From Pseudomonadota bacterium (GTDB lineage Bacteria > Pseudomonadota > Alphaproteobacteria > Rhodospirillales > Magnetospirillaceae), in contig JAFAAW010000141.1 in NCBI GenBank assembly GCA_023426365.1, positions 1 to 63,769 on the forward strand: a stretch of 63,769 nt of DNA, written 5' to 3'. The notes below the pieces were generated by a model that made no database searches, was not told the origin of the DNA, and was given only the letters and a program-made list of their open reading frames with translations. A program made the translations under genes and the position numbers. Of this stretch, positions 34,580 through 42,778 are shown in pieces. Position 1 is the stretch's first letter. Each line of letters starts with the position of its first letter.

Positions 34580-34888
34580 GAGCATGCCCCACCCCTGCTT
34601 GCCATCACCGCCCCCTTCAGGCATCAAAACCGCACGGGACTCCCCCCATAACCGCAAGGAACTTCGGTCTCAGGTCACAGCCAGCCGGTGACGCCAGCGT
34701 CGTGACTGATAAAGAAGTCAAATAAACCCCAATCTCAAAGCGCATCCGGATGTAAAAGAACAGCCCGCCAGGCATGCCAGAAGGCGACCAAACACCTTGA
34801 CCGTAGCTTGGCCGGGTCAAGCCCGCAGGACCAATACCAGGGCAGAACGATCCGCCCACGGGTCTTGCCGACATGCCCAAATGGAAAG
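34580..34888. other. Intergenic region with no recognised gene
   Basis: A leftward open frame of 87 codons (34617-34880) exists but has no recognisable product and no ribosome site. With the stretch 34290-34465, this is the chromosomal flank between attR and the serA terminator. Nothing else is seen. Confidence 0.5.
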
Positions 34889-34912
34889 GGGGGGATGGCT
34901 GCCCATCCCCCC
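34889..34912 (-). terminator. Terminator of the serC-serA unit
   Basis: GGGGGGATGG (34889-34898) pairs with CCATCCCCCC (34903-34912). On the minus strand it is followed by CCCTTTCC, 28 bases after the serA stop. Confidence 0.65.
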
Positions 34913-34939
34913 TGACCTTGGCCGTCGGATGACGATTGC

Positions 34940-36517
34940 CTAGAACGACAGCGCCTTTGCCTGCACCACCTGTGGCAGGGCGCGCACTTCCTCGATGATG
35001 GCATCGGTGAGCGGCTGGTCCACCTGGGTCAGCAGGATGGCGTCGCCGCCCGGCTCGGCGCGGCCCAGGTGGAAGGTGGCGATGTTGACGCCGTGCTTGC
35101 CTAACAGCGACCCCAGCGCGCCGATGAAGCCCGGCTTGTCGCGGTTGGTGACGTAGAGCACGTGCGGCCCTAGCTCGGCCTCGATCGGAATGCCCTTGAT
35201 CTCGACCACGCGGGGCTTGTCGCCGCCGAACAGAGTGCCGGCCACCGAACGCGAGCGCACCTCGGTGGTGACGGTGACGCGGATCAGGGTGTGGTAATCG
35301 CCCTCGCGCGCGTTCTTGGTCTCGGACACGTCGATGTTGCGCTCCTTGGCGATCACCGGCGCGTTGACCATGTTGACCGATTCCACCATGGGCTTGAGCA
35401 GCCCTTCCAGGATGATCGCGGTCAGCGGCTTGGTGTTGAGGCCGGCGACGCCGCCCTCGTACTCGATGGAGACGCTTTTCAGCGCATGCTCGGTCAACTG
35501 GCCGGCGAAGCTGCCCAACTGGCCGGCCAACTGCATGTAGGGGCGCAGCTTGGGCGCGTCCTCGGCCGACACGGAGGGCATGTTCAGCGCGTTGACCACG
35601 GCGCCGGTCAGCAGATAATCGGCCATCTGCTCGGCCACCTGGAGCGCCACGTTCTCCTGCGCTTCCGAGGTCGAGGCGCCCAGATGGGGCGTGCAGACCA
35701 CGCGCTCGTTGCCGAACAGGATGTTTTCCTTGGCCGGCTCGGTCTTGAAAACGTCCAGCGCCGCACCGGCCACCTGACCGGATTCGATGGCCGCCTTCAG
35801 GTCTTCCTCAACCAGCAGGCCGCCGCGCGCGCAATTGATGATGCGCACGCCCTTCTTCATCTTGGCGATGGAATCGGCGTTGATGATGTTCTTGGTCGCC
35901 TCGGTCAGCGGCGTGTGCAGGGTGATGAAGTCGGCACGCGCGAACAGGGTGTCCAGGTCCACCTTTTCGATGGTCAGGTCTTTGGCGCGTTCCGCCGACA
36001 GGAAGGGATCATAGGCGATCACCCGCATGCGCAGGCCCAGCGCGCGGTCGGCGACGATGGCGCCGATATTGCCGCAGCCGATGATGCCCAGCGTCTTGCC
36101 GGTCAGCTCGACGCCCATGAACTTGGACTTTTCCCACTTGCCGGAATGGGTCGAGGAATTGGCCTGGGGAATGTCGCGGGCCAGCGCGAACATCATGGCC
36201 ACCGCATGTTCGGCGGTGGTCACCGAATTGCCGAACGGGGTGTTCATCACCACCACGCCGCGCGCGGTGGCGGCGGGAACGTCCACGTTGTCCACGCCGA
36301 TGCCGGCGCGGCCGACCACCTTGAGATTGGTGGCGGCGGCCAGGACGTCGGCCGTGACCTTGGTGTTGGAACGGATGGCCAAGCCGTCGTACTGGCCGAT
36401 GATGGCCTTCAGCTCGTCAGGGGCGAGGCCGGTCTTCACGTCGGTTTCGATGCCGCGGTCCTTGAAAATCTGAACGGCGGCGGGGCTCAGTTTGTCGCTG
36501 ATGAGAACCTTGGGCAT
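34940..36517 (-). CDS. serA: D-3-phosphoglycerate dehydrogenase
   Basis: 525-residue NAD-dependent enzyme for the first step of serine synthesis. The nucleotide-binding motif GIIGCGNIG lies at about residue 145. The catalytic triad is in NCARGGL (Arg), KTEPAKE (Glu) and CTPHLGAST (His), at about 233-288. It is the long form with an intervening domain and a C-terminal ACT domain (HVLYVTNRDKPGFIGALGSLLGKHGVNIA, about 455), which usually gives serine feedback inhibition. ATG 36517 gives the canonical MPKVLISDKLSP start; the frame stays open upstream. serC lies 74 bases upstream. Confidence 0.97.
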   Translation of the reverse strand: MPKVLISDKLSPAAVQIFKDRGIETDVKTGLAPDELKAIIGQYDGLAIRSNTKVTADVLAAATNLKVVGRAGIGVDNVDVPAATARGVVVMNTPFGNSVTTAEHAVAMMFALARDIPQANSSTHSGKWEKSKFMGVELTGKTLGIIGCGNIGAIVADRALGLRMRVIAYDPFLSAERAKDLTIEKVDLDTLFARADFITLHTPLTEATKNIINADSIAKMKKGVRIINCARGGLLVEEDLKAAIESGQVAGAALDVFKTEPAKENILFGNERVVCTPHLGASTSEAQENVALQVAEQMADYLLTGAVVNALNMPSVSAEDAPKLRPYMQLAGQLGSFAGQLTEHALKSVSIEYEGGVAGLNTKPLTAIILEGLLKPMVESVNMVNAPVIAKERNIDVSETKNAREGDYHTLIRVTVTTEVRSRSVAGTLFGGDKPRVVEIKGIPIEAELGPHVLYVTNRDKPGFIGALGSLLGKHGVNIATFHLGRAEPGGDAILLTQVDQPLTDAIIEEVRALPQVVQAKALSF

Positions 36518-36541
36518 GACTTGTCCTTCCCCCGAGGGTGT

Positions 36542-36572
36542 CAGAGCGCCAGCTATGGAAGCTGGCGCTCTG
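36542..36572 (-). other. Strong hairpin between serC and serA
   Basis: CAGAGCGCCAGC (36542-36553) and GCTGGCGCTCTG (36561-36572) form a perfect 12-bp stem with a 7-base loop. It lies 25 bases before the serA start. It may attenuate or stabilise transcript ends between the two genes. Confidence 0.6.
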
Positions 36573-36591
36573 TCCCGGCTGATGACTTGGA

Positions 36592-37770
36592 TTATTGAGC
36601 CTTGGACTCGAACTCCGCCTTGACCTGGGCGAACGCCCAGTCCAGCCACGGCGTCAGCGCCTGGATGTCCGAGGTTTCGACCGTGGCACCGCCCCACACG
36701 CGCAGGCCCGAAGGCGCATCGCGATAGGCGCCGATGTCGTAGGCGACCCCCTCCTTGTCCAGGAGCGAGACGATCTTCTTGGCCGCCGCCGCCTGATCGT
36801 CGGCGGAGAGACGCGCGAAGAACGGAGCCTTGATGGCGATACAGATCGAGGTGCACGAGCGGGTGGCGGGAACCTTGGCCAGGTTCTCGGCCCACTCGGA
36901 CTTGTCCATCCAGGCCTGCAACGCGGCCAGGTTGGCTTCCGAACGCTTGATCAGCGCCGGCAGACCGCCGATGGCCTCGGACCACTTGAGCGCGTCAATC
37001 TGGTCCTCGACGGCGATCATGGAGGGCGTGTTGATGGTCTCGCCCTTGAAGATGCCTTCCGACAGCTTGCCGCCCGAGGTCAGGCGGAAAATCTTGGGCA
37101 GCGGCCACGCCGGCTTGTAGGTGGTCAGGCGTTCCACGGCGCGCGGGCTGAGAACCAGCATGCCGTGCGCACCCTCGCCGCCCAGCACCTTCTGCCAGGA
37201 CCAGGTGACCACGTCCAGCTTGTCCCACGGCATGTCCATGGCGAACACCGCCGAGGTGGCGTCGCAGATGGTCAGGCCCTGACGGTCGGAACTGATCCAG
37301 TCGCCATCGGGCACGCGCACGCCGCCGGTGGTGCCGTTCCAGGTGAACACCACGTCACGGTCGCAATCGACCTGGCCCAGGTCCGGCAATTCGCCGTAGG
37401 GGGCCTTGAACACGCGCACGTCCTCAAGCTTCAACTGCTTGGTGACGTCGGTGATCCAGCCGTCGCCAAAGCTCTCCCACGCCAGCATGTCGACGCCGCG
37501 CGCCCCCAGCAGCGACCACAGCGCCATCTCGACGGCGCCGGTGTCGGACGCCGGCACGATGCCGATGCGATAGTCAGCGGGAATGCCCAGCACCGCGCGG
37601 GTGCGGGTGATCACCTCCTCCAGCCTCGCCTTGCCGATCTTGGCCCGGTGGGAACGGCCCACCGGAGTATCGGCCAGGGCCTGGACGGTCCAGCCGGGGC
37701 GCTTGGCACAGGGGCCGGAGGAAAAATTCGGATTGGCGGGCCGAACAGCCGGCCGCGGAAGCTCACTCAT
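36592..37770 (-). CDS. serC: Phosphoserine aminotransferase (alphaproteobacterial type)
   Basis: 392-residue PLP enzyme converting 3-phosphohydroxypyruvate to phosphoserine. The N-terminal NPNFSSGPCAKRPGW and HRAKIGKARLEEVI match the subgroup found in alphaproteobacteria and actinobacteria. The PLP Lys is in TWSWQKVLGGEGAHGML (about residue 190). ATG 37770 is chosen; a GGGAGGG ribosome site lies 7 bases upstream and overlaps a hairpin. It forms an operon with serA. Confidence 0.95.
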   Translation of the reverse strand: MSELPRPAVRPANPNFSSGPCAKRPGWTVQALADTPVGRSHRAKIGKARLEEVITRTRAVLGIPADYRIGIVPASDTGAVEMALWSLLGARGVDMLAWESFGDGWITDVTKQLKLEDVRVFKAPYGELPDLGQVDCDRDVVFTWNGTTGGVRVPDGDWISSDRQGLTICDATSAVFAMDMPWDKLDVVTWSWQKVLGGEGAHGMLVLSPRAVERLTTYKPAWPLPKIFRLTSGGKLSEGIFKGETINTPSMIAVEDQIDALKWSEAIGGLPALIKRSEANLAALQAWMDKSEWAENLAKVPATRSCTSICIAIKAPFFARLSADDQAAAAKKIVSLLDKEGVAYDIGAYRDAPSGLRVWGGATVETSDIQALTPWLDWAFAQVKAEFESKAQ

Positions 37771-37780
37771 AAGGAAACCC

Positions 37781-37857
37781 TCCCTTGCAGAAGGGACGCG
37801 ACCCGTTGGGGGGCCGTGGCCCGGGCGCGAGTGTAGCAGGGCCAGGGGGGCAAGCAA
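37781..37857 (-). promoter_or_regulatory. serC promoter and leader with SD-masking hairpin
   Basis: On the minus strand, TTGCTT (37857-37852) and TACACT (37835-37830) are 16 bases apart and form a plausible sigma-70 promoter. The leader contains TCCCTT...AAGGGA (37796-37791 and 37786-37781). Its 3' arm is part of the GGGAGGG ribosome site. This recalls the serC RNA motif reported upstream of alphaproteobacterial serC genes; the match was not tested. Confidence 0.45.
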
Positions 37858-37993
37858 GCGCGGTCTTTGAGAGCTGATCTAAGGTGGGCACCGCAGTTCG
37901 TCCGGCCTGTGCCCTGGTCGCGGCGCCTTTCCCAAGGCCGGCGCCTGTTCGGTCTATGAAGTGCGGCCGCGGGAATGCCGCCCGTCGTTGCGC

Positions 37994-38749
37994 TCAGGTG
38001 GAAAAGGCCGACGCGGCACTGACGTCGGAGCGATCATTGGGGCTGATCGCCAGCGGCGGCACGCAGGCGCGCGCGCGCACCCTGCCCGCCTGCAACGCCA
38101 CATTGATCATGCCGTCCAGCGCCACCGGCGCCACCTGGCGCCGTTCGACGTGAAACTGCACGGTCTGCTTTGCGGATAGCGGGAAACAGGCATCGAGCAG
38201 GCGGCGCGCCCCCGCCGGCGACACCGCATAGGCGATGGTGCCCCACACCATCAGCGCCGGATGGGGGACCGAGCGCAGGCGCGGCCGGGTCGAGACGGCG
38301 AAATCGGCATAGCGGTCGCCCTCGCCGCCCGGCACGGCGCCGAAATACATTTCCGTCATCATCTGGTCTGGCATCATCAGAGCCAGCGGCGCATCGGTGT
38401 TGTAGCCGAAGAACACCGCGTCGCAATGGTCCAGCACCCGCGCCAGCGCCGGCAATTGCTGCGGAAACGACCGGTGCAGGCAGGCGTCGTCCTCGCAGAT
38501 CAGGCGGGGGGCGCCCTCCTCGACGCAGGCCAGCCATTGGGCGCGATGGGAAAGCGCGTTGCCCAGCGCGCCATCGGTCAGGACATGGGGGTCGTCCACC
38601 AGCCCCTGCGCGGCCAGCGAGGCCCGATCCAGCAGGGCGCCGTCCACCGCCGCCGCCACCTGGAAATCCAGCCCATGGCGGGCATTCCAGCCCATGAAGC
38701 GGGCCAGCCGGTCGGGGCGCCGCTCCAGGCTGAGGACGACCGCCCTCAC
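37994..38749 (-). CDS. Glycosyltransferase family 25 (LPS-type) protein
   Basis: 251-residue protein of the family 25 layout: VVLSLERRPDRLARFMGWNARHG at the N terminus, GNALSHRAQWLACVEEGAPRLICEDDACLHRSF (about residue 60-95) with the EDD metal/nucleotide-sugar motif, and GTIAYAVSPAGARRLLDACFP (about 165). Related enzymes add sugars to lipopolysaccharide. The GTG 38749 start overlaps the phzF-like stop codon (GTGA), indicating coupled translation. The acceptor is unknown. Confidence 0.8.
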   Translation of the reverse strand: MRAVVLSLERRPDRLARFMGWNARHGLDFQVAAAVDGALLDRASLAAQGLVDDPHVLTDGALGNALSHRAQWLACVEEGAPRLICEDDACLHRSFPQQLPALARVLDHCDAVFFGYNTDAPLALMMPDQMMTEMYFGAVPGGEGDRYADFAVSTRPRLRSVPHPALMVWGTIAYAVSPAGARRLLDACFPLSAKQTVQFHVERRQVAPVALDGMINVALQAGRVRARACVPPLAISPNDRSDVSAASAFST

Positions 38750-39534
38750 CGCAGCAACCGGCCCTGGACGAAGGGGCGCACGCGGCCGCCGATCAGGACT
38801 CGCTCGCCCCGATCCTCCACCCACAGGGTGCCGCCGCGCCGCGACAATTGCCGCGCCACCAGCGCCGTCTCGCCAAGGCGTTTGGCCCAGAACGGCGTCA
38901 GCACGCAATGGGCCGAGCCGGTCACCGGGTTTTCGATCACGCCCTTGCGCGGGGCGAAGAAGCGCGAGACGAAATCCGCCCCCTCGCCGCCCGGCGCGGT
39001 GACGATCAGCGCCCATTTCGACAGGGCCGCCACCGCCGCCATGTCGGGCACCAGCGCGGCCACCACATCGGCCGAATCGAGCACGCACAGCAGATGGTCG
39101 CGGGTCGCCAGCACCTCGCGCACCGGCTTGGCCAGCACCCGTTCGATGCCGTCGGGGAAGATGGTCGGGCGCGGCGCGTTGGCGGGGAAGTCCAGCACCA
39201 GACGCTCGCCATCGCGGCTGACGGCAAGCGGCCCGCTGCGGGACGCGAACACCACGTGATCGGCCGCCTCCACATGGTTCAGCACCACCCAGGCCGATGC
39301 CAGCGTGGCGTGGCCGCACAAATCCACCTCGACCTTGGGGGTGAACCAGCGGATGCGCCACCCCTCCGGCTCCCTGACCAGGAACGCGGTTTCGGACAGG
39401 GCGTTCTGGGCCGCCACCGCCTGCATCCAGCCGTCATCGGCCCATTCGTCAAGCACCACCACCGCCGCCGGATTGCCGGTGAAGGGGGCATCCTCGGCAA
39501 AGGCGTCCACATGCCAGAATGCAAGCCCGCTCAT
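38746..39534 (-). CDS. PhzF-family isomerase/epimerase-like protein
   Basis: 262-residue protein with the diaminopimelate-epimerase-like fold. The family signatures are FTGNPAAVVVL (about residue 18), NALSETAFLV with the catalytic Glu (about 44), RWFTPKVEVDLCGHATLASA (about 62-82) and GVIENPVTGSAHCVLTPFW (about 198). Most members are uncharacterised isomerases, and phenazine synthesis is not implied because no other phz gene is present. It overlaps thiD by ATGA. Confidence 0.88.
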   Translation of the reverse strand: MSGLAFWHVDAFAEDAPFTGNPAAVVVLDEWADDGWMQAVAAQNALSETAFLVREPEGWRIRWFTPKVEVDLCGHATLASAWVVLNHVEAADHVVFASRSGPLAVSRDGERLVLDFPANAPRPTIFPDGIERVLAKPVREVLATRDHLLCVLDSADVVAALVPDMAAVAALSKWALIVTAPGGEGADFVSRFFAPRKGVIENPVTGSAHCVLTPFWAKRLGETALVARQLSRRGGTLWVEDRGERVLIGGRVRPFVQGRLLR

Positions 39535-40334
39535 GCCTGGAATTCCGCCACGGTGTGCAGGTGGTTGAGCGGGCCATGGCCGTGCCCCAGGCCCGGCGCC
39601 GTCTCGATGGCCTTGCGCACATAGGCGCGGCCGCGCGCCACCGCATCCTCCAGCGTCATGCCCTGGGCCAGCCCGCAGGCGATGCTGGACGCCAGGGTGC
39701 AGCCGGTGCCGTGGGTCGAGGTGGTGTGGATGCGTCGCCCGGCATAGGCATCCAGCCGGCCGGGCTGGGCCAGCAGGTCCACCAGGTCGTCGCCCGCCAT
39801 GTGCCCGCCCTTGAGCAGCACCGCCTTGCAGCCCAGGCCCAACAGGTCGCGCGCCGCCTGTTCCATGGCCGGCAGATCGGGGATGGCGCGGCCCAGCAGC
39901 ACCTCGGCCTCGGGAATGTTGGGGGTGATGACGGTGGCGCGGCGCACCAGCCGGGCGATCAGCGCCTGGGCCGCGTCGCCCGCCAGCAGCGGCGCGCCGC
40001 CCTTGGCCACCATGACCGGATCGACCACCAGCGGCACATGGGGCGCGAAGCGTTCGATGGCGGCAGCCACCACCTCGATGATCTCCACGCTGGCCAGCAT
40101 GCCGGTCTTCAGGCAGTCGGCGCCGATGTCGGTCAGCACCAGTTCCATCTGCCGCACCACGAAGGGCGGCGGCGCCTCGTGCACGGCGAACACCCCCTTG
40201 GTGTTCTGCGCGGTCAGCGCGGTGATGGCGGTGGCGGCATAGCCGTTCAGCGCGGACACCGCCTTGATGTCGGCCTGGATGCCGGCGCCGCCGCCGGAAT
40301 CCGACCCGGCGACGATGAGAACGCGACCTTTCAT
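39531..40334 (-). CDS. thiD: Hydroxymethylpyrimidine / phosphomethylpyrimidine kinase
   Basis: 267-residue ribokinase-fold enzyme that phosphorylates HMP and HMP-P for thiamine synthesis. VAGSDSGGGAGIQADIKA lies at about residue 7, VVDPVMVAKGG at about 105, and the anion hole/catalytic THGTGCTLASSIACGLA at about 210. MKGRVLIVAG at 40334 is the family start; the frame remains open through the upstream repeat. It is the first gene of a tightly overlapping unit with phzF-like and glycosyltransferase genes. thiE is about 22 kb away. Confidence 0.95.
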   Translation of the reverse strand: MKGRVLIVAGSDSGGGAGIQADIKAVSALNGYAATAITALTAQNTKGVFAVHEAPPPFVVRQMELVLTDIGADCLKTGMLASVEIIEVVAAAIERFAPHVPLVVDPVMVAKGGAPLLAGDAAQALIARLVRRATVITPNIPEAEVLLGRAIPDLPAMEQAARDLLGLGCKAVLLKGGHMAGDDLVDLLAQPGRLDAYAGRRIHTTSTHGTGCTLASSIACGLAQGMTLEDAVARGRAYVRKAIETAPGLGHGHGPLNHLHTVAEFQA

Positions 40335-40357
40335 GCGCACGACCCTCACCCCAAAAA

Positions 40358-40419
40358 CGTCATGCCCGGACGTGATCCGGGCATCCATGTGGATCGCCGG
40401 GTCACACCCAGCCATGACG
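40358..40419. repeat. Dispersed CGTCATG...CATGACG palindromic repeat, copy 1
   Basis: Starts CGTCATGCCCGG, has ATCCGGGCATCCATGTGGAT at its centre and ends with CATGACG. It matches the element at 57853-57906. Short repeats of this type are common in alphaproteobacterial intergenic DNA. Confidence 0.6.
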
Positions 40420-40437
40420 ATGATATGAGATGCGCGC

Positions 40438-41790
40438 TTACGCCGCCACGTCCTTGATGGCGGCGACGATGTCGTCCACCACCGCCCCCACCAGGGTGTT
40501 GTCCTCGCCCTCGGCCATGACGCGGATCAGCGGCTCGGTGCCCGACTTGCGGATCAGCACCCGGCCCGACCCGTTGAGGCGGCTTTCACCCTCGGCGATG
40601 GCGGCCTTGACGGCGGCATGGTCCAGCACCGCGTTGGGCGCGCCTGCGACGCGCACGTTCTTCAGCACCTGGGGGAAGGGGTCGAACAGGTGCAGCACCT
40701 CGCTGGCCGCCTTGCCCGATTCGACGATGGCCGCCAGCACCTGCAACGCCGCCACCAGACCGTCGCCGGTGGTGGAATGGTCGGACAGGATGATGTGGCC
40801 CGACTGTTCGCCGCCCACGTTGAAGCCGTCCTTGCGCATGCGCTCCAGCACATAGCGGTCGCCCACGCCGGTGCGGTGCAGCGCGATGCCGTGCCCGGCC
40901 AGGAACTTTTCCAGGCCCATGTTGGACATCACGGTGGCGACCACCGCGTTCCCCTTGAGCTGACCCGACGCCTTCCAACTGGCGCCGATCAGGCCCATCA
41001 ACTGGTCGCCGTCGATGATGGTGCCGTGCTCGTCGCACAGCACCACGCGGTCGGCGTCGCCGTCCAGCGCGATGCCCAGATGGGCACCATGGGTCACCAC
41101 CTGGGTGCGCATGGCCTCGGTGTGCAGCGAGCCGCAATCCTTGTTGATGTTGAAGCCGTCGGGGTTGACGGCGACCGGGATCACCTCGGCGCCCAGTTCC
41201 CACAGCACGGTGGGGGCGACCTTGTAGGCGGCACCGTTGGCGCAATCCACCACGATCCTGAGGCCGTCCAGGCGCAGCCCGCGCGGGAAGCTGCTTTTGG
41301 CGTATTCGATATAGCGGCCCACCGCGTCATCCAGACGCTTGGCCTTGCCCAGGTGGTCCGAGCCGACGCGATAGCCCTCCAGCCCGTTGAACATCATGTG
41401 TTCGATCTCAAGCTCGTCCTCGTCCGACAGCTTGAAGCCGTCGGGGCCGAACAGCTTGATGCCGTTGTCCTGATAGGGATTGTGCGAGGCCGAGATCATC
41501 ACGCCCAGATCGGCGCGCAAGCTGCGGGTCAGCATGGCCACCGCCGGCGTAGGCAGCGGCCCCAGCAGCACCACGTCCATGCCCACGGCGACGAAGCCGG
41601 CGGTCAGCGCCGGTTCCAGCAGATAGCCCGACAGGCGGGTGTCCTTGCCGATCACCGCCACGTGGCGATGGCTGCCGCGGGTGAAGTGGCGGCCGGCGGC
41701 CATGCCCAGCTTCAACGCCGTCTCGGCGGTCATCGGGTCAAGGTTGGCGGTGCCACGAATGCCGTCGGTGCCGAAAAGCTTGCGCGTCAT
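40438..41790 (-). CDS. glmM: Phosphoglucosamine mutase
   Basis: 450-residue alpha-D-phosphohexomutase converting glucosamine-6-phosphate to glucosamine-1-phosphate for peptidoglycan and LPS precursors. MTRKLFGTDGIRGTAN at the N terminus, the catalytic phosphoserine in ISASHNPYQDNGIKLFG (about 100), metal loop ALDGDADRVV (about 240), substrate loop GGEQSGHI (about 325) and RKSGTEPLIRVM (about 410) are all present. It usually follows ftsH-folP; here two rightward genes lie between folP and glmM. Confidence 0.97.
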   Translation of the reverse strand: MTRKLFGTDGIRGTANLDPMTAETALKLGMAAGRHFTRGSHRHVAVIGKDTRLSGYLLEPALTAGFVAVGMDVVLLGPLPTPAVAMLTRSLRADLGVMISASHNPYQDNGIKLFGPDGFKLSDEDELEIEHMMFNGLEGYRVGSDHLGKAKRLDDAVGRYIEYAKSSFPRGLRLDGLRIVVDCANGAAYKVAPTVLWELGAEVIPVAVNPDGFNINKDCGSLHTEAMRTQVVTHGAHLGIALDGDADRVVLCDEHGTIIDGDQLMGLIGASWKASGQLKGNAVVATVMSNMGLEKFLAGHGIALHRTGVGDRYVLERMRKDGFNVGGEQSGHIILSDHSTTGDGLVAALQVLAAIVESGKAASEVLHLFDPFPQVLKNVRVAGAPNAVLDHAAVKAAIAEGESRLNGSGRVLIRKSGTEPLIRVMAEGEDNTLVGAVVDDIVAAIKDVAA

Positions 41791-41963
41791 ACCCGTCGTC
41801 GATCCCGATCCGTTTACCGAAAGGGCATTGCATAGCGCGACTCTCCCCACCATGGGAAGGGGTTTGCCGGTCAAGCTTTGTTTCACTTTGCAACAAAGGA
41901 GACAAACTCCGGATACAACCCCGGCGCACCATGGCGGGCAATCAAGACAACAAGAGACCGACC

Positions 41964-42467
41964 ATGAGCACCCCCAACCCCTTTGCCAAAACCGTGGACG
42001 GCTGGCTGCGCCGCTATGCCACCCAGGCCACCATCGCGCTGTCCATCGTGGTGGGCGTCACCGGCGTGATGATGTTCTTCCGCCTGTACAAGGGCGAGGT
42101 CCAGGCCATGCATGAATGGCTGGGACTGGCCTTCGCCGCCGTCGCCCTGGCCCATGTGGTGCGCCACCGCCAGATTTTCGTCGGCATGCTGCGGCAGCCC
42201 CGCATGCGCGTGCTGTTCGCCGCCGCCGCTGTCGCGTCCGCCGCCTTCATCGTGGCCGCGCCGCCCAAGGCCCCCAACCCCGTCCGTCAGGCGACCCAGG
42301 CGGTGATGCGCGCGCCGCTCAAGGATCTGGCGCCGGTTCTGGGGGTGACGCCCGAGGTGCTGGCCGCGCGCCTGGACGGCGCCGACACCGCCCTGTCCAT
42401 CGACGCCATCGCCAAGAGCCGGGGCGTCGAACCCGCCCGCCTGTTGCAAGCCGCCATGGCGAAGTGA
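41964..42467 (+). CDS. DUF4405-like membrane protein
   Basis: 167-residue protein. Three hydrophobic segments (about 22-42, 53-69 and 80-102) include conserved His residues (MHEWLGLAFAAVALAHVVRHRQIF) typical of DUF4405, which resembles cytochrome b561-type four-helix proteins. The C-terminal soluble part (110-167) contains the APLKDLAPVLGVTPEVLAARL repeat-like helices. ATG 41964 is chosen over ATG 41931 by likely topology. It could bind haem through the paired His residues, but this is an inference. Confidence 0.7.
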   Translation: MSTPNPFAKTVDGWLRRYATQATIALSIVVGVTGVMMFFRLYKGEVQAMHEWLGLAFAAVALAHVVRHRQIFVGMLRQPRMRVLFAAAAVASAAFIVAAPPKAPNPVRQATQAVMRAPLKDLAPVLGVTPEVLAARLDGADTALSIDAIAKSRGVEPARLLQAAMAK

Positions 42468-42586
42468 CGCTCATGCCCGCCCTGCAGGCGCCCCCGCTTT
42501 GGACAACCTCCCGCTTCGGACTGCCCCCCGCAATGGACAGGCCCCGCACCGGACAGGATTGACAAGCCCATGCCGGCAGGCGCAGC

Positions 42587-42643
42587 ATGACGCCCATGAC
42601 CACGTTCGTCGCTCACGCTCAGTATTGGTGGTGGCTCCCGTAA
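42587..42643 (+). CDS. trpL: trp leader peptide
   Basis: 18-codon frame MTPMTTFVAHAQYWWWLP with three consecutive Trp codons just before the stop. It lies 136 bases upstream of trpE(G) and directly before an antiterminator/terminator pair. Ribosome stalling at the Trp codons when charged tRNA-Trp is scarce would prevent termination, as in rhizobial trpE(G). An alternative start is ATG 42596. Confidence 0.88.
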   Translation: MTPMTTFVAHAQYWWWLP

Positions 42644-42645
42644 TC

Positions 42646-42715
42646 GGCGGCCGCACCTGTCTTTGCGCTTGAAGCAAACCGACCAAAAGGCCGCCACGGG
42701 GAACCGGGCGGCTTT
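42646..42715 (+). terminator. trp attenuator: antiterminator and terminator stems
   Basis: Terminator: AAAGGCCGCC (42686-42695) with GGGCGGCTTT (42706-42715), followed by CGTATTTCC. Alternative pairing: GGCGGCC (42646-42652), directly after the leader stop codon, can pair with GGCCGCC (42689-42695). The stems are mutually exclusive. Confidence 0.8.
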
Positions 42716-42778
42716 CGTATTTCCACCTTGCCATTGATCCGGTGTCCCCCTGGCGGCGTTGCCCAGGAAGGAACACCC

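Noticed and set aside
34617..34880. 87-codon leftward frame upstream of the serA terminator
   Set aside because: It has no recognisable product, no ribosome site and lies in a mobile-element-disturbed region. It could be a decayed fragment but cannot be supported.
38746..39534. Phenazine biosynthesis
   Set aside because: A single PhzF-family gene is common in genomes that make no phenazines, and no other phz gene is present.
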